In this document: positions 25,224 through 33,070 of the stretch, in pieces
How positions within the stretch are numbered: position 1 is the stretch's first letter
Layout: every line of letters starts with the position of its first letter
NCBI GenBank assembly: GCA_947471035.1
Contig: CANIWJ010000016.1
Span: 1 to 46,055 of the forward strand
Source: Verrucomicrobiota bacterium
GTDB lineage: Bacteria > Verrucomicrobiota > Verrucomicrobiia > Opitutales > Opitutaceae
Direction: 5' to 3'
Length of the DNA: 46,055 nt
Notes under the pieces: model-generated
Databases searched by the model: none
Told to the model about the DNA's origin: nothing
Seen by the model: the letters and a program-made list of their open reading frames with translations, nothing else
Program-made: the position numbers and the translations under genes

Positions 25224-27182
25224 ATGTTGAATCTCTTCACGGTCTTTCACCTCAACCTGATGTATTCCTCGATCGAGGTGGCGGAGCGTCCCAAGGTGAT
25301 CCGGCAGGCCTACACGCCCTTGCTGGATATGATCGAACACGACGGTCTCCGGCTCGGCCTGGAGTTGCCTGCCCTTACCCTGGAACTGATCGCGGAGCTC
25401 GATCCGGAATGGGTGCGGCGGCTGGGAGCCTTGTGGGCGGCGGGCCGCTGCGAGGTGGTGGGCGCTGGCTACACGCAGATGATCGGACCGCTTTGGCCGT
25501 CCGCGCTGAACCTTAAAAACTACACCTACGGAATGGACGTGTATGAGCGTCTCCTCGGCAAACGCCCCGAGCTGGTGCTGTTCAACGAACAGGCCTACAG
25601 CAGCGCGCTTCTGCCCGCCTGCGCGGCGGCGGGTTTCAAGGGCGTGATCATGGAGTGGGACAACCCCGCGAGCCTGCACCCGACTTGGCGCAACGAGTGG
25701 CGCTACCATCCGCACTACGTGCAACACGGCCACGTCCGGCTGCCCTTGCTCTGGAACGCTTCGATCTGCTTTCAAAAGGTGCAGCGCTACGTCCACGAGG
25801 AAATCGCCCAGGCCGAATTGCTCGATTACCTCGTGCAACACCAGGCGCCCGCCGAACGTTTTCTCTGCCTCTACGGCGGCGACGCCGAGGTCTTCGACTA
25901 CCGCCCGGGCCGCTACCAAAACGAGGCCGTGCTCCAGGGCGGGGAGTGGCGCCGCATGGCCGAGGGTTTCAAGGCGGCGTGCGCCCTGCCCGACACCCGC
26001 ATGGTTTTGCCCTCCGAAGTCCTGGGCGACCTGAGCCACCCCATGGCCGGACAGAACCTGCGACTGGAAACCGCCGCCTGTCCCGTGCCGGTGAAAAAAC
26101 AGGAAAAATACAACATCAACCGCTGGGCCGTGACCGGCCGCAACGACCTCGACGCCAATACGCGCTGCCTGCGGATTTTTCACGCGCTGGAGAAAAAAGG
26201 ACTCCCCTGCGCGGCCGACCAATGGCGCGAACTGCTGTTTCTCTGCTCGAGCGATTTCCGGACCCACTGCAGGCCGGCGCGCTGGGCCGATTTTGAAAAC
26301 CGTCTGGCCGCGCTTGAGACCGCGCTCGGCCTGCCGGCCAAGCGGGAAAATTTGATCACTGCGCCCGCCTCCGGTCCGCGTCTTTCCGTGCGCCAGGAAC
26401 ACCGCTTCCTGATCGCAGAACAAGCCGGCGCGCGCCTCGTCCTGAACTGCCACCGGGGTCTGGCGGTGCAATCCTGCCACTACGATGCGGTCTCGCCGCG
26501 CTCCCTTTTCGGCACGGTGGACCACGGCTACTTCAGCCGGATTGATCTCTCGGCGGACTTCTACACCGGCAACGTCGTTGCCGAACTTCCCGCCCGTCCG
26601 AAAGTCACCGACCTCGGCCGCGTGGCCCCGGAAATCGGATCCGACGCCGAATGCCCCCTGGTGGTCACGGGCCAAATCGAAACCCCGCTCGGCCCGGTGC
26701 GCAAACAACTGCGCTGGCAACCCGACGAACGTTGGTTGGAAACCCGCTACGACATCCAATGGACGGAGCCCTTCATGGGTTCGCTGCGGCTCGGTCACCT
26801 CTTGCTCAATCCGGCGGCCTACGACCGAGACACCCTTTTTCACAACATGCACGGACACGACGGCGGTCCCGCCGCCCTCCGCCTGGCCGGACAGGGCAAC
26901 TTCGACCATGGCCGAGCCATCAATCCCCTGATTTCCGCCGCCCACGGTTTCGGCCTGCCCGAGGGCAAAACCTGCCTCGGCGACGATTCCATCCGCATAA
27001 ACGTCACGGTGGACACCGACCTGGCCCTGCCCCTCGGTCAAATCGCCTACTACGAGACCGGAACGGAGACCTTCACCCGTCTGTGTTTCTCGTTGAGCGA
27101 GATGGACGAGACCCGCCTGCTGGGCCCGCAGGCCCGCCCCGGCGGTTGGCAATTTGCGGTCAGGTATCACGTCGTTAATTAG
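25224..27182 (+). CDS. Glycoside hydrolase family 57-like protein
   Basis: 652 aa on the plus strand, opposite to all neighbours, with a good Shine-Dalgarno GGAG at 25215-25218. GH57-like features: RCEVVGAGYTQMIGPLWP (residues ~75-92), LVLFNEQAYSSALLP with Glu122 as possible nucleophile, GVIMEWDNP, and LYGGDAEVFDYRPGRY with Asp220 as possible acid/base. The usual N-terminal HxHQP motif is replaced by FHLNLMY, so substrate handling differs. The C-terminal ~300 residues look like the beta-rich domain of GH57/alpha-mannosidase-like enzymes. No signal peptide, so cytoplasmic. It splits pseC from pseI. Role unknown; perhaps trimming or transglycosylation of a glycan or storage glucan. Confidence 0.75.
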   Translation: MLNLFTVFHLNLMYSSIEVAERPKVIRQAYTPLLDMIEHDGLRLGLELPALTLELIAELDPEWVRRLGALWAAGRCEVVGAGYTQMIGPLWPSALNLKNYTYGMDVYERLLGKRPELVLFNEQAYSSALLPACAAAGFKGVIMEWDNPASLHPTWRNEWRYHPHYVQHGHVRLPLLWNASICFQKVQRYVHEEIAQAELLDYLVQHQAPAERFLCLYGGDAEVFDYRPGRYQNEAVLQGGEWRRMAEGFKAACALPDTRMVLPSEVLGDLSHPMAGQNLRLETAACPVPVKKQEKYNINRWAVTGRNDLDANTRCLRIFHALEKKGLPCAADQWRELLFLCSSDFRTHCRPARWADFENRLAALETALGLPAKRENLITAPASGPRLSVRQEHRFLIAEQAGARLVLNCHRGLAVQSCHYDAVSPRSLFGTVDHGYFSRIDLSADFYTGNVVAELPARPKVTDLGRVAPEIGSDAECPLVVTGQIETPLGPVRKQLRWQPDERWLETRYDIQWTEPFMGSLRLGHLLLNPAAYDRDTLFHNMHGHDGGPAALRLAGQGNFDHGRAINPLISAAHGFGLPEGKTCLGDDSIRINVTVDTDLALPLGQIAYYETGTETFTRLCFSLSEMDETRLLGPQARPGGWQFAVRYHVVN

Positions 27183-27206
27183 TGGATTCGAGGCTACGGT
27201 TTACAT

Positions 27207-28406
27207 TCACCGGACCAGGGATCGCACCGCCGCGATCACCTGGCCGACGTCTTGATCCGTCATGGCGGGGAAAAGCGGCAGACTCAGCGCCCTCGCGTAA
27301 AACGCCTCCGCCCTTGGGCATTTGCCGGGTGCGTAACCAAAGGTCTGGCGATACCAAGGCTGCAAATAGACCGGGATATAAAGCACCTGCGAGCCCACCC
27401 CGGCGGCCCGAAGCTCGGCCATAACTTCGGTGCGCGTCCGGCCCAAAACGGCAAAATCAATTTGGGCGGTATAAAGATGCCAGGACGCCGTCGCGGCGTC
27501 GGCGGCGTTTCTCAGGCCCGGGCGGGTGAACCAGGGTAGATCGGCGAAAGCGGTGTTGTAAGCGGCCACGATCTCGCGGCGACGCGCCACCATCGCATCC
27601 AACCGGTTGAGCTGCGAAAGCCCGAGCGCGCATTGCAGGTCGGTCAGGCGGTAGTTCCAGCCCAGTTCCTGCATTTCGTAAAACCAGGGGCCGCGCTCGG
27701 CCAGCAGGGGATTATCGTCGGTCGGCGGCGTCAAACGGGCCGCCTCGCGGACGATGCCATGCGACCGGAGCGTACGGGCGAGTTCGGCCCACTCCGCCCG
27801 ATCCGTAACCAACATGCCGCCTTCGCCGGTGGTGAGGGTTTTCACCGGGTGAAAACTGAAAGTCGTGATGTCCGCCCAGGGATTTCCACCCAAGGACCAG
27901 GCGCGGCCCGGCGCGACCTCGGTGTGAAAAGCACCGCCAATAGCGTGACAAGCATCGTCGATCACCACCGCCCCGTGAGCCCGCGCAACCCGCGCGATTT
28001 CGGGCATATCCGCCGCCTGCCCGGCGTAATCCACCGCCACCACCGCGCGGGTGTCGGCCTGCCAGGCGTCGGACAGGGCGGCGGGCGATAGCGTGTAGGA
28101 GACGGGGTCGATATCGGCAAAATCAGGCGTCGCGCCGACGTAAGCGGCCGCGTTCGCCGAGGCCAGAAACGTGATCGGTGAAGTCACCACGCGATCTCCG
28201 GCGCCAACTCCGGCCACCCGCAGCGCGAGGTGAAGGGCGGCGGTGGCGCTGTTGACCGCGACCGCGTATTTCGCGCCCACCCGCTCGGCAAAGCGCCGCT
28301 CAAAGGCTTCGATCTGCGGCCCTTGGGTCAAAAAATCCGACCGCAAAACCGCCGTGACGGCGGCAATGTCGTCCTCCGTGATGGTCTGGCGTCCGTAGGG
28401 AAGCAT
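27207..28406 (-). CDS. pseC: UDP-4-amino-4,6-dideoxy-N-acetyl-beta-L-altrosamine transaminase
   Basis: 399 aa, normal for the DegT/DnrJ/EryC1/StrS PLP aminotransferases. Start LPYGRQTITEDDIAAVTAVL is PseC-like. PLP contacts: VNSATAALHLAL, VDYAGQAADM, VIDDACHAIGG. The Schiff-base Lys189 sits in TFSFHPVKTLTTGEGGM. The late NYRLTDLQCALGLSQL and the substrate loop near YIPVYLQPWY are as in PseC. It aminates the 4-keto sugar made by PseB. It lies on the other side of the GH57 gene from pseI and ends 24 bases from the end of that convergent gene. Confidence 0.92.
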   Translation of the reverse strand: MLPYGRQTITEDDIAAVTAVLRSDFLTQGPQIEAFERRFAERVGAKYAVAVNSATAALHLALRVAGVGAGDRVVTSPITFLASANAAAYVGATPDFADIDPVSYTLSPAALSDAWQADTRAVVAVDYAGQAADMPEIARVARAHGAVVIDDACHAIGGAFHTEVAPGRAWSLGGNPWADITTFSFHPVKTLTTGEGGMLVTDRAEWAELARTLRSHGIVREAARLTPPTDDNPLLAERGPWFYEMQELGWNYRLTDLQCALGLSQLNRLDAMVARRREIVAAYNTAFADLPWFTRPGLRNAADAATASWHLYTAQIDFAVLGRTRTEVMAELRAAGVGSQVLYIPVYLQPWYRQTFGYAPGKCPRAEAFYARALSLPLFPAMTDQDVGQVIAAVRSLVR

Positions 28407-28425
28407 GCGGGGGAAGCGTTAAAAT

Positions 28426-29358
28426 TTAAGCGGTAGGAGAAGGGCAAGGCCGGCCGTACACCGTGCTCTCCCGACCCACCCCGAGGGTGTGCATGTGTTG
28501 ATACAAAGACCGTTTTATGTGCGACAGCCCGGCGGTGGCCAGGCCGGTCTCGAACAACATGCGTTTACGGTGAATGCTGCGGCCCACCTGGTCGTTGCCC
28601 GCGTAGTTGTCCCCCATGAGAAGGAACATCTCCACCGGGAACGTGGATTCACCCAGCACCACATCGAAGCCGCTTCGTTTCATGACGTTTTCCAACGACT
28701 TTGAATTGAAGTAGTTGATATGATGCGGCGGACACAGCCACCACGGCGTAGGCGGCTGCAGTTGCTGGTAGGCCAGGGTCTGGAAGGGGTTGTACTCGTT
28801 TGGCACCGTCACGCAGAGAATGCCATGCGGGGCCAACAGACTCTGGCAAAGCCGAAGGGTCTCGGCCGGATCCGGCAGATGCTCCAGCACGAGACTCAGG
28901 TGGATGACATCGAAGCGGCCGAGCTTGGGCGCGAGATCCCGGTCGAAAAACTCGGACAGCACCTCCAGCCCCAAGGACCGTGAATACTCGCAGGCCTGGC
29001 GCGAGGGCTCTATGCCCAACACGTCCCAGCCGCGCTCCTTGCCTCGCAACAAAAACAATCCGGGACCCGAGCCGATGTCCAACAAACGCCGGGAACCGGC
29101 GGGAACCATCTGCTCGAAACTGTCATACCGATCATTGTAAACGAGATCCCACCAAGGCCGGTCTTCTTTGTAGCGATCAATGTAAACGGGCTCCGTGGTG
29201 GCGTAAAACTCCTCCGCGTAGATTTTTTCCAACTGCTCGATGGTCGGCAAGGGCGTGATATGCGCGAAACCGCAGGCCTCGCAGTCGATGATATCGTAAC
29301 CATTCGCGGAGCTTAGGACGGGGCCTTTATGTTGTTCGCAAACAGGGGTGGTGGACAT
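28426..29358 (-). CDS. SAM-dependent methyltransferase with N-terminal Cys-rich start
   Basis: 310 aa. N-terminal CEQHKGPVLS...DCEACGF resembles the short zinc-type leader of Methyltransf_23 proteins in glycan clusters. Motif I is LLDIGSGPGLFLLRGKERGW. Later blocks are FDVIHLSLVLEHLPDPAETL and LLAPHGILCVTVPNEYNPF. The reading frame lies between pseB and pseC, so it most likely methylates a nonulosonate or glycan hydroxyl, but it could act after assembly. No acetyltransferase features are present, so it does not fill the PseH gap. Confidence 0.78.
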   Translation of the reverse strand: MSTTPVCEQHKGPVLSSANGYDIIDCEACGFAHITPLPTIEQLEKIYAEEFYATTEPVYIDRYKEDRPWWDLVYNDRYDSFEQMVPAGSRRLLDIGSGPGLFLLRGKERGWDVLGIEPSRQACEYSRSLGLEVLSEFFDRDLAPKLGRFDVIHLSLVLEHLPDPAETLRLCQSLLAPHGILCVTVPNEYNPFQTLAYQQLQPPTPWWLCPPHHINYFNSKSLENVMKRSGFDVVLGESTFPVEMFLLMGDNYAGNDQVGRSIHRKRMLFETGLATAGLSHIKRSLYQHMHTLGVGRESTVYGRPCPSPTA

Positions 29359-29457
29359 GCGTAAGGGGGAAACGGGGATGGTTACTTATCAGTCCAAAGG
29401 ATCGGCTCGCCGCCCGGTCGATACAAAGGACTGCGCGGGCATGTGCGAAGGTGCCGT

Positions 29458-30489
29458 TTAGGCTGCTGCCGTCGCAGGCTGGGTGCCGATCAACTCTCTC
29501 AGTTGTTCGACCGTGAGAAAATCTTCGTTCGTGCCGCTGTTGTAGCAAAAACCCTCGGGCACCGGACGGGCGCTGTGCTCGGCGCAATATTCTTCCCGCG
29601 TGTAAGCCGCCCCGGAGGGGAGGATAGCGTAGTACTTGCCCAAATCCACGGTGTGAAAGCTGTCGCTCGGAGTGATCATCTCCTCGTGGATTTTTTCACC
29701 GGGACGCACGCCGACAATGGGCTTGGCGCATTCGGGGCAGATCGCGTTGGCCAGATCCACGATGCGATAGGACGGAATCTTCGGCACCAGAATCTCGCCA
29801 CCGTGGGCGTTTTGTACGCTCCACAGCACCATATCCACCGCCTCTTGCAGGCTGATGTTGAAGCGCGTCATGGCCGGATCGGTGATGGGCAGGATACCGG
29901 TTTTTTTCTTCTCCAGGAAAAAAGGTATCACCGAGCCGCGGCTGCCCATCACGTTGCCATAGCGCACCACGCTGAAGCGCAGGTCGCGCAGACCCACGAT
30001 ATTGTTGGCGGCCACGAAGAGTTTGTCGGAGCAAAGTTTGGTCGCGCCGTAGAGATTGATCGGCGCGGCGGCCTTGTCGGTGGAGAGCGCCACCACGCGT
30101 TGGATGCCGGCATCGAGACAGGCTTCGATCACGTTTTGCGCGCCGAGCACGTTGGTCTTGATGCACTCGAAGGGATTGTATTCGGCGGCCGGCACCTGCT
30201 TGAGCGCGGCGGCGTGGATAACGATATCGATGCCTTCAAAGGCGCGTTTAAGCCGCGAGGGGTCGCGCACATCGCCGATAAAGTAGCGCAGGGCCTTGTG
30301 CTGCTTGCCGCAAAACTGCTGGGCCATCTCGAACTGTTTCAACTCGTCGCGGGACAACACCACCAGGCGGCCGATGTTAGGGTAGCGCTCGAGCACGGTT
30401 TTGACGAAGGCCTTGCCGAAGGATCCGGTGCCGCCGGTGACGAGGATGTTCGCTTCGGACAAATCCATATGGGTGGAAGACAGGGTCAT
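29458..30489 (-). CDS. pseB: UDP-N-acetylglucosamine 4,6-dehydratase (inverting)
   Basis: 343 aa. Rossmann dinucleotide motif ILVTGGTGSFGKAFV (residues ~15-29), then FIGDVRDPSRL and HAAALKQVPAAEYNP. The catalytic run STDKAAAPINLYGATK contains Asp138, Lys139 and Tyr147, the inverting PseB/FlaA1 signature. It catalyses 4,6-dehydration and C5 epimerisation of UDP-GlcNAc, the first step to pseudaminic acid. A second Met at residue 8 (position 30468) fits the usual PseB start better, so the true start may be there. Only 20 bases separate it from the GT41-like gene upstream, so the two are probably co-transcribed. Confidence 0.93.
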   Translation of the reverse strand: MTLSSTHMDLSEANILVTGGTGSFGKAFVKTVLERYPNIGRLVVLSRDELKQFEMAQQFCGKQHKALRYFIGDVRDPSRLKRAFEGIDIVIHAAALKQVPAAEYNPFECIKTNVLGAQNVIEACLDAGIQRVVALSTDKAAAPINLYGATKLCSDKLFVAANNIVGLRDLRFSVVRYGNVMGSRGSVIPFFLEKKKTGILPITDPAMTRFNISLQEAVDMVLWSVQNAHGGEILVPKIPSYRIVDLANAICPECAKPIVGVRPGEKIHEEMITPSDSFHTVDLGKYYAILPSGAAYTREEYCAEHSARPVPEGFCYNSGTNEDFLTVEQLRELIGTQPATAAA

Positions 30490-30509
30490 AGTAACTAGGG
30501 GTTGAGGGT

Positions 30510-32810
30510 TTAGGCTTGGCTGCCAGCAGGGGTGCGCACCTGGCCGAGTTTGCCACCGAGATTGAGCCGCAGGCCCTTGGGCGCAGCGGAGGCGCTGGCG
30601 GCGGTAAGTTGCGCGATCATCGCTCGGGCATCGTCGGCGAGCTCTGTCATGCCCACCGCGTCAGCCAGCTCGGCCAGCATGCGCCAGCCGTCGCGCATGC
30701 CTTCGTCGAGCCGGAGCGCGGACTCCAACGCCTGAATGGCGTCTTTGTTCTGGCCGTTGGCCCGCAGGGCGCGCGCCACGTCATACCAGAGGACGGCGGT
30801 GCCGTTGTCGTGGGCGAGCGCCGCCATCAGGTAATCGACGGCGCGGGCATTGTGGCCCGCATCGAGTAACTCGACACCGAGACGATGACGGGCAGGCCCG
30901 TCCAAAGCCAGTAAGGCATCCGGACGCAGCGGGGCGTTGCCCGACTTAAAGGCCGGCAAACCGCGCTCCACCACTTCGTCGAAGGCGTTTTCCAACACTG
31001 AGCCAAAGGCGTCGCTCCGCGCCAAGGTATCCACCAATAAAGGCATCTTCTCCATCGTAACCGTCAATTCGCTGGCCAGCTCCTGGCGGCGGTAAGCATC
31101 GCCTGCCAGCCCGGCCGCGATTTCCACGTAGGCGTTGGCGTCGTTCGCGATCAACGTGCTAAGCCCCGCCGCCCGTGCCAGCGCAGCCCCTGCCCGCGTG
31201 CGCAAAGTCGCTCCCTCGATGGCTACGACCGGCAAACCCGCCGTCAGCGCATGGGCCACGCCTTCCGCGTCGCTGCAAGGCACGCTGTCGAGATAGATTT
31301 CGCCCACTTGCAGCAGGCGGCGAACATCGGCACGATTGTCCAAGGGTAAGGTCGAGATCAGTACACGCTCCGAATCTATGCCGTGAGCGGCCAACTCCGC
31401 CTCGCAACGCAGAGCGAAACGCGTGGTCACCGCCTCCGCTGGCATTCCCTGGGTAAATGGCTGCAAGACCAGCCGGGCCTCGGGTGCGCGCAACAAGAGC
31501 TGTACCCAGGCCTGCCAGGTCTCGGGCGTGATCCGGCGATAATCCGCCGCCGAAGTGAAAACCACCGCCGAGTCCGGAATACCCAGCGAAGCCTTGTCCC
31601 AATCTTGCGTGGCCGCCGCTTGATCGGCCTCAAAGTTAAACACCTGCGCCGGTCCGGCCAAGAGCGCCAGCCGCTCGCGATAGCTCGCCACCGCGCCTTC
31701 CGGCTCACTCAGCTCGCCCGAGACCAACAGGTCCATTTCCGGCAAACCGGTGGTCGCCCCCGCCAGCTCGGTGCAGACCTGCAAGGCCGCCACCCGGTGC
31801 AACGCGAGCCGTCCCGCGCCCTCCGAGCGCATTTCCAGCGACCCGGCAAAAAGCGCCACATCCAGCTCGGCTGCCCGCAACTGCGCCAGACGGTCCTGCT
31901 GAGCGTAGGCCAGCTGTTCACTGCGCGCGGCTCGCGAACGCACATGCTGCTCGATCTTCGAGTTGCCCTCGCTGGCCGAGAAAAGCACCACCTCGAAACG
32001 TTCGGGGTCGAGATGCTCAAACAGCGGCAATACCCGATACGTGGCTGCGTGCGGCCCAAAATCCTCCGCCACCACGCCGACCCTCAAACGCCGCCCGGCC
32101 CGGGGCAACGGGAAGGGCGTGAAATCGCCCGGCTTTCCTCCAAAGCAACGGGTCAAAATCCGTGCGCGCGCCTCGGCCGCCGTCCTCAGGTTCAACGAAC
32201 TCAAGGCCAGCACCGCCGGATCAGCCACCGTCAGATAAGCCTCCACCGCCGCCTTCACCGCCGCCGAACCGGGATTGCGCTCCACCCAGCGCGCCAGCTC
32301 CACCACCCCACGCTCATGCACCCGGGCCAACGCATCCGCTTCGCCCGGGTGGGCAAACGCGCTCGGCGTCGCCAGAAGCCAGCTCGCATACGCACCCCAC
32401 CACTCGTCGGGAACATCCGCCAGAGGCGCGACCGTCGCCAGACGCCACGACGGGGTGGACAACAAGAGCGCGCCCAACTCGCCCCAAGACTTGAGCGAAA
32501 CCGGCGCGATCACTTCGACATTCGGAGCCAACTCCAACCAACCATGGGAAACGACCTGAACTACGACCGCCCGCACCTTGGCCCACAGCGGATGCTTTTT
32601 GTCCGGGCGAGCCCAGGCGCGCAGCGCCCGCACCACTTCGCCACGCGCGGTCTCGAATTGCTGCACGGCTTCCAAATTAGCCTCCACCGCCGCACCAGCG
32701 CTCGCCGACTCCAGTGCCTGCAAGGCTCCGCGCAACGCAGTCGGCACGACGCCAACCACGGATTCCACAACTTGATCAGCTAACGGGGGCTGGACGGTTT
32801 GGGTTAACAT
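30510..32810 (-). CDS. Divergent GT41 (SPINDLY-like) protein with C-terminal TPR
   Basis: 766 aa from the ATG at 32810, which has a good GGAG Shine-Dalgarno just upstream. The N-terminal ~250 residues are helical but only weakly TPR-like. The middle (~260-610) aligns by eye with GT41: RLRVGVVAEDFGPHAATYRV, VAALQVCTELAGATTGLPEM, VVFTSAADYRRI, and CSDAEGVAHALTAGLPVVAI where the active homologues have HGTTTTCEALWMGRPVV. C-terminal TPR units follow (HNARAVDYLMAALAHDNGTA, NQNKDAIQALESALRLD). Loss of the HGTTTTCE motif suggests altered donor or no transferase activity. It is the first gene of the minus-strand island and diverges from fliD. Confidence 0.7.
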   Translation of the reverse strand: MLTQTVQPPLADQVVESVVGVVPTALRGALQALESASAGAAVEANLEAVQQFETARGEVVRALRAWARPDKKHPLWAKVRAVVVQVVSHGWLELAPNVEVIAPVSLKSWGELGALLLSTPSWRLATVAPLADVPDEWWGAYASWLLATPSAFAHPGEADALARVHERGVVELARWVERNPGSAAVKAAVEAYLTVADPAVLALSSLNLRTAAEARARILTRCFGGKPGDFTPFPLPRAGRRLRVGVVAEDFGPHAATYRVLPLFEHLDPERFEVVLFSASEGNSKIEQHVRSRAARSEQLAYAQQDRLAQLRAAELDVALFAGSLEMRSEGAGRLALHRVAALQVCTELAGATTGLPEMDLLVSGELSEPEGAVASYRERLALLAGPAQVFNFEADQAAATQDWDKASLGIPDSAVVFTSAADYRRITPETWQAWVQLLLRAPEARLVLQPFTQGMPAEAVTTRFALRCEAELAAHGIDSERVLISTLPLDNRADVRRLLQVGEIYLDSVPCSDAEGVAHALTAGLPVVAIEGATLRTRAGAALARAAGLSTLIANDANAYVEIAAGLAGDAYRRQELASELTVTMEKMPLLVDTLARSDAFGSVLENAFDEVVERGLPAFKSGNAPLRPDALLALDGPARHRLGVELLDAGHNARAVDYLMAALAHDNGTAVLWYDVARALRANGQNKDAIQALESALRLDEGMRDGWRMLAELADAVGMTELADDARAMIAQLTAASASAAPKGLRLNLGGKLGQVRTPAGSQA

Positions 32811-33070
32811 ATTCTCCGTATATGCAAACACGGGGCCAACCAAAAATCCGACTACTTAAAATACTTAAATTGAGTAACTTAAATTAAGTTTTAGTTATTT
32901 ATAACCCTTAAACACCCTCACGCTTTTCTTATGGGGGAAAAAACTGCCGGGCAGTGCTTTAGCTCTGAATTAAAATACACCCGCTTAAGTACGCCCGCCG
33001 CGTGCCGTAGAATTATATCGAGGTCGTGTGCCCCCGCACCGGCCCCGTTAAACGTCGTCCCCCTCCTCCC
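32811..33070. promoter_or_regulatory. Divergent control region between the glycosylation island and the fliD operon
   Basis: 260 bases, much richer in A+T than the flanking genes. It holds a perfect 15-bp palindrome AACTTAA-A-TTAAGTT (32876-32890), three direct copies of ACTTAAA(T) at 32854, 32863 and 32877, and, on the plus strand, a sigma-28-type promoter for fliD. No convincing promoter consensus was found for the minus-strand gene. The palindrome and repeats are plausible operator sites. Confidence 0.5.
32985..33011 (+). promoter_or_regulatory. Sigma-28 (FliA) type promoter for the fliD operon
   Basis: TTAAGTAC (32985-32992), 11 bases, GCCGTAGA (33004-33011). The -10 shares GCCGTA with the flagellin promoter of this window, and the spacing is identical. 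Transcription would begin about 50 bases before the fliD ATG at 33071. The -35 is weaker (5 of 8). Confidence 0.5.

Noticed and set aside
25143-27170. 675-codon open frame on the minus strand opposite the GH57-like gene
   Set aside because: It is the antisense shadow of a high-GC gene. The plus-strand frame has recognisable GH57-like motifs, a good ribosome binding site and sensible composition; the minus-strand product is Gly/Val/Gln-rich without motifs.
28100-28120. GCCGATAT on the minus strand inside pseC as a sigma-28 -10
   Set aside because: No TAAA-type -35 at the right spacing, and it lies within coding sequence with no start downstream that needs it.
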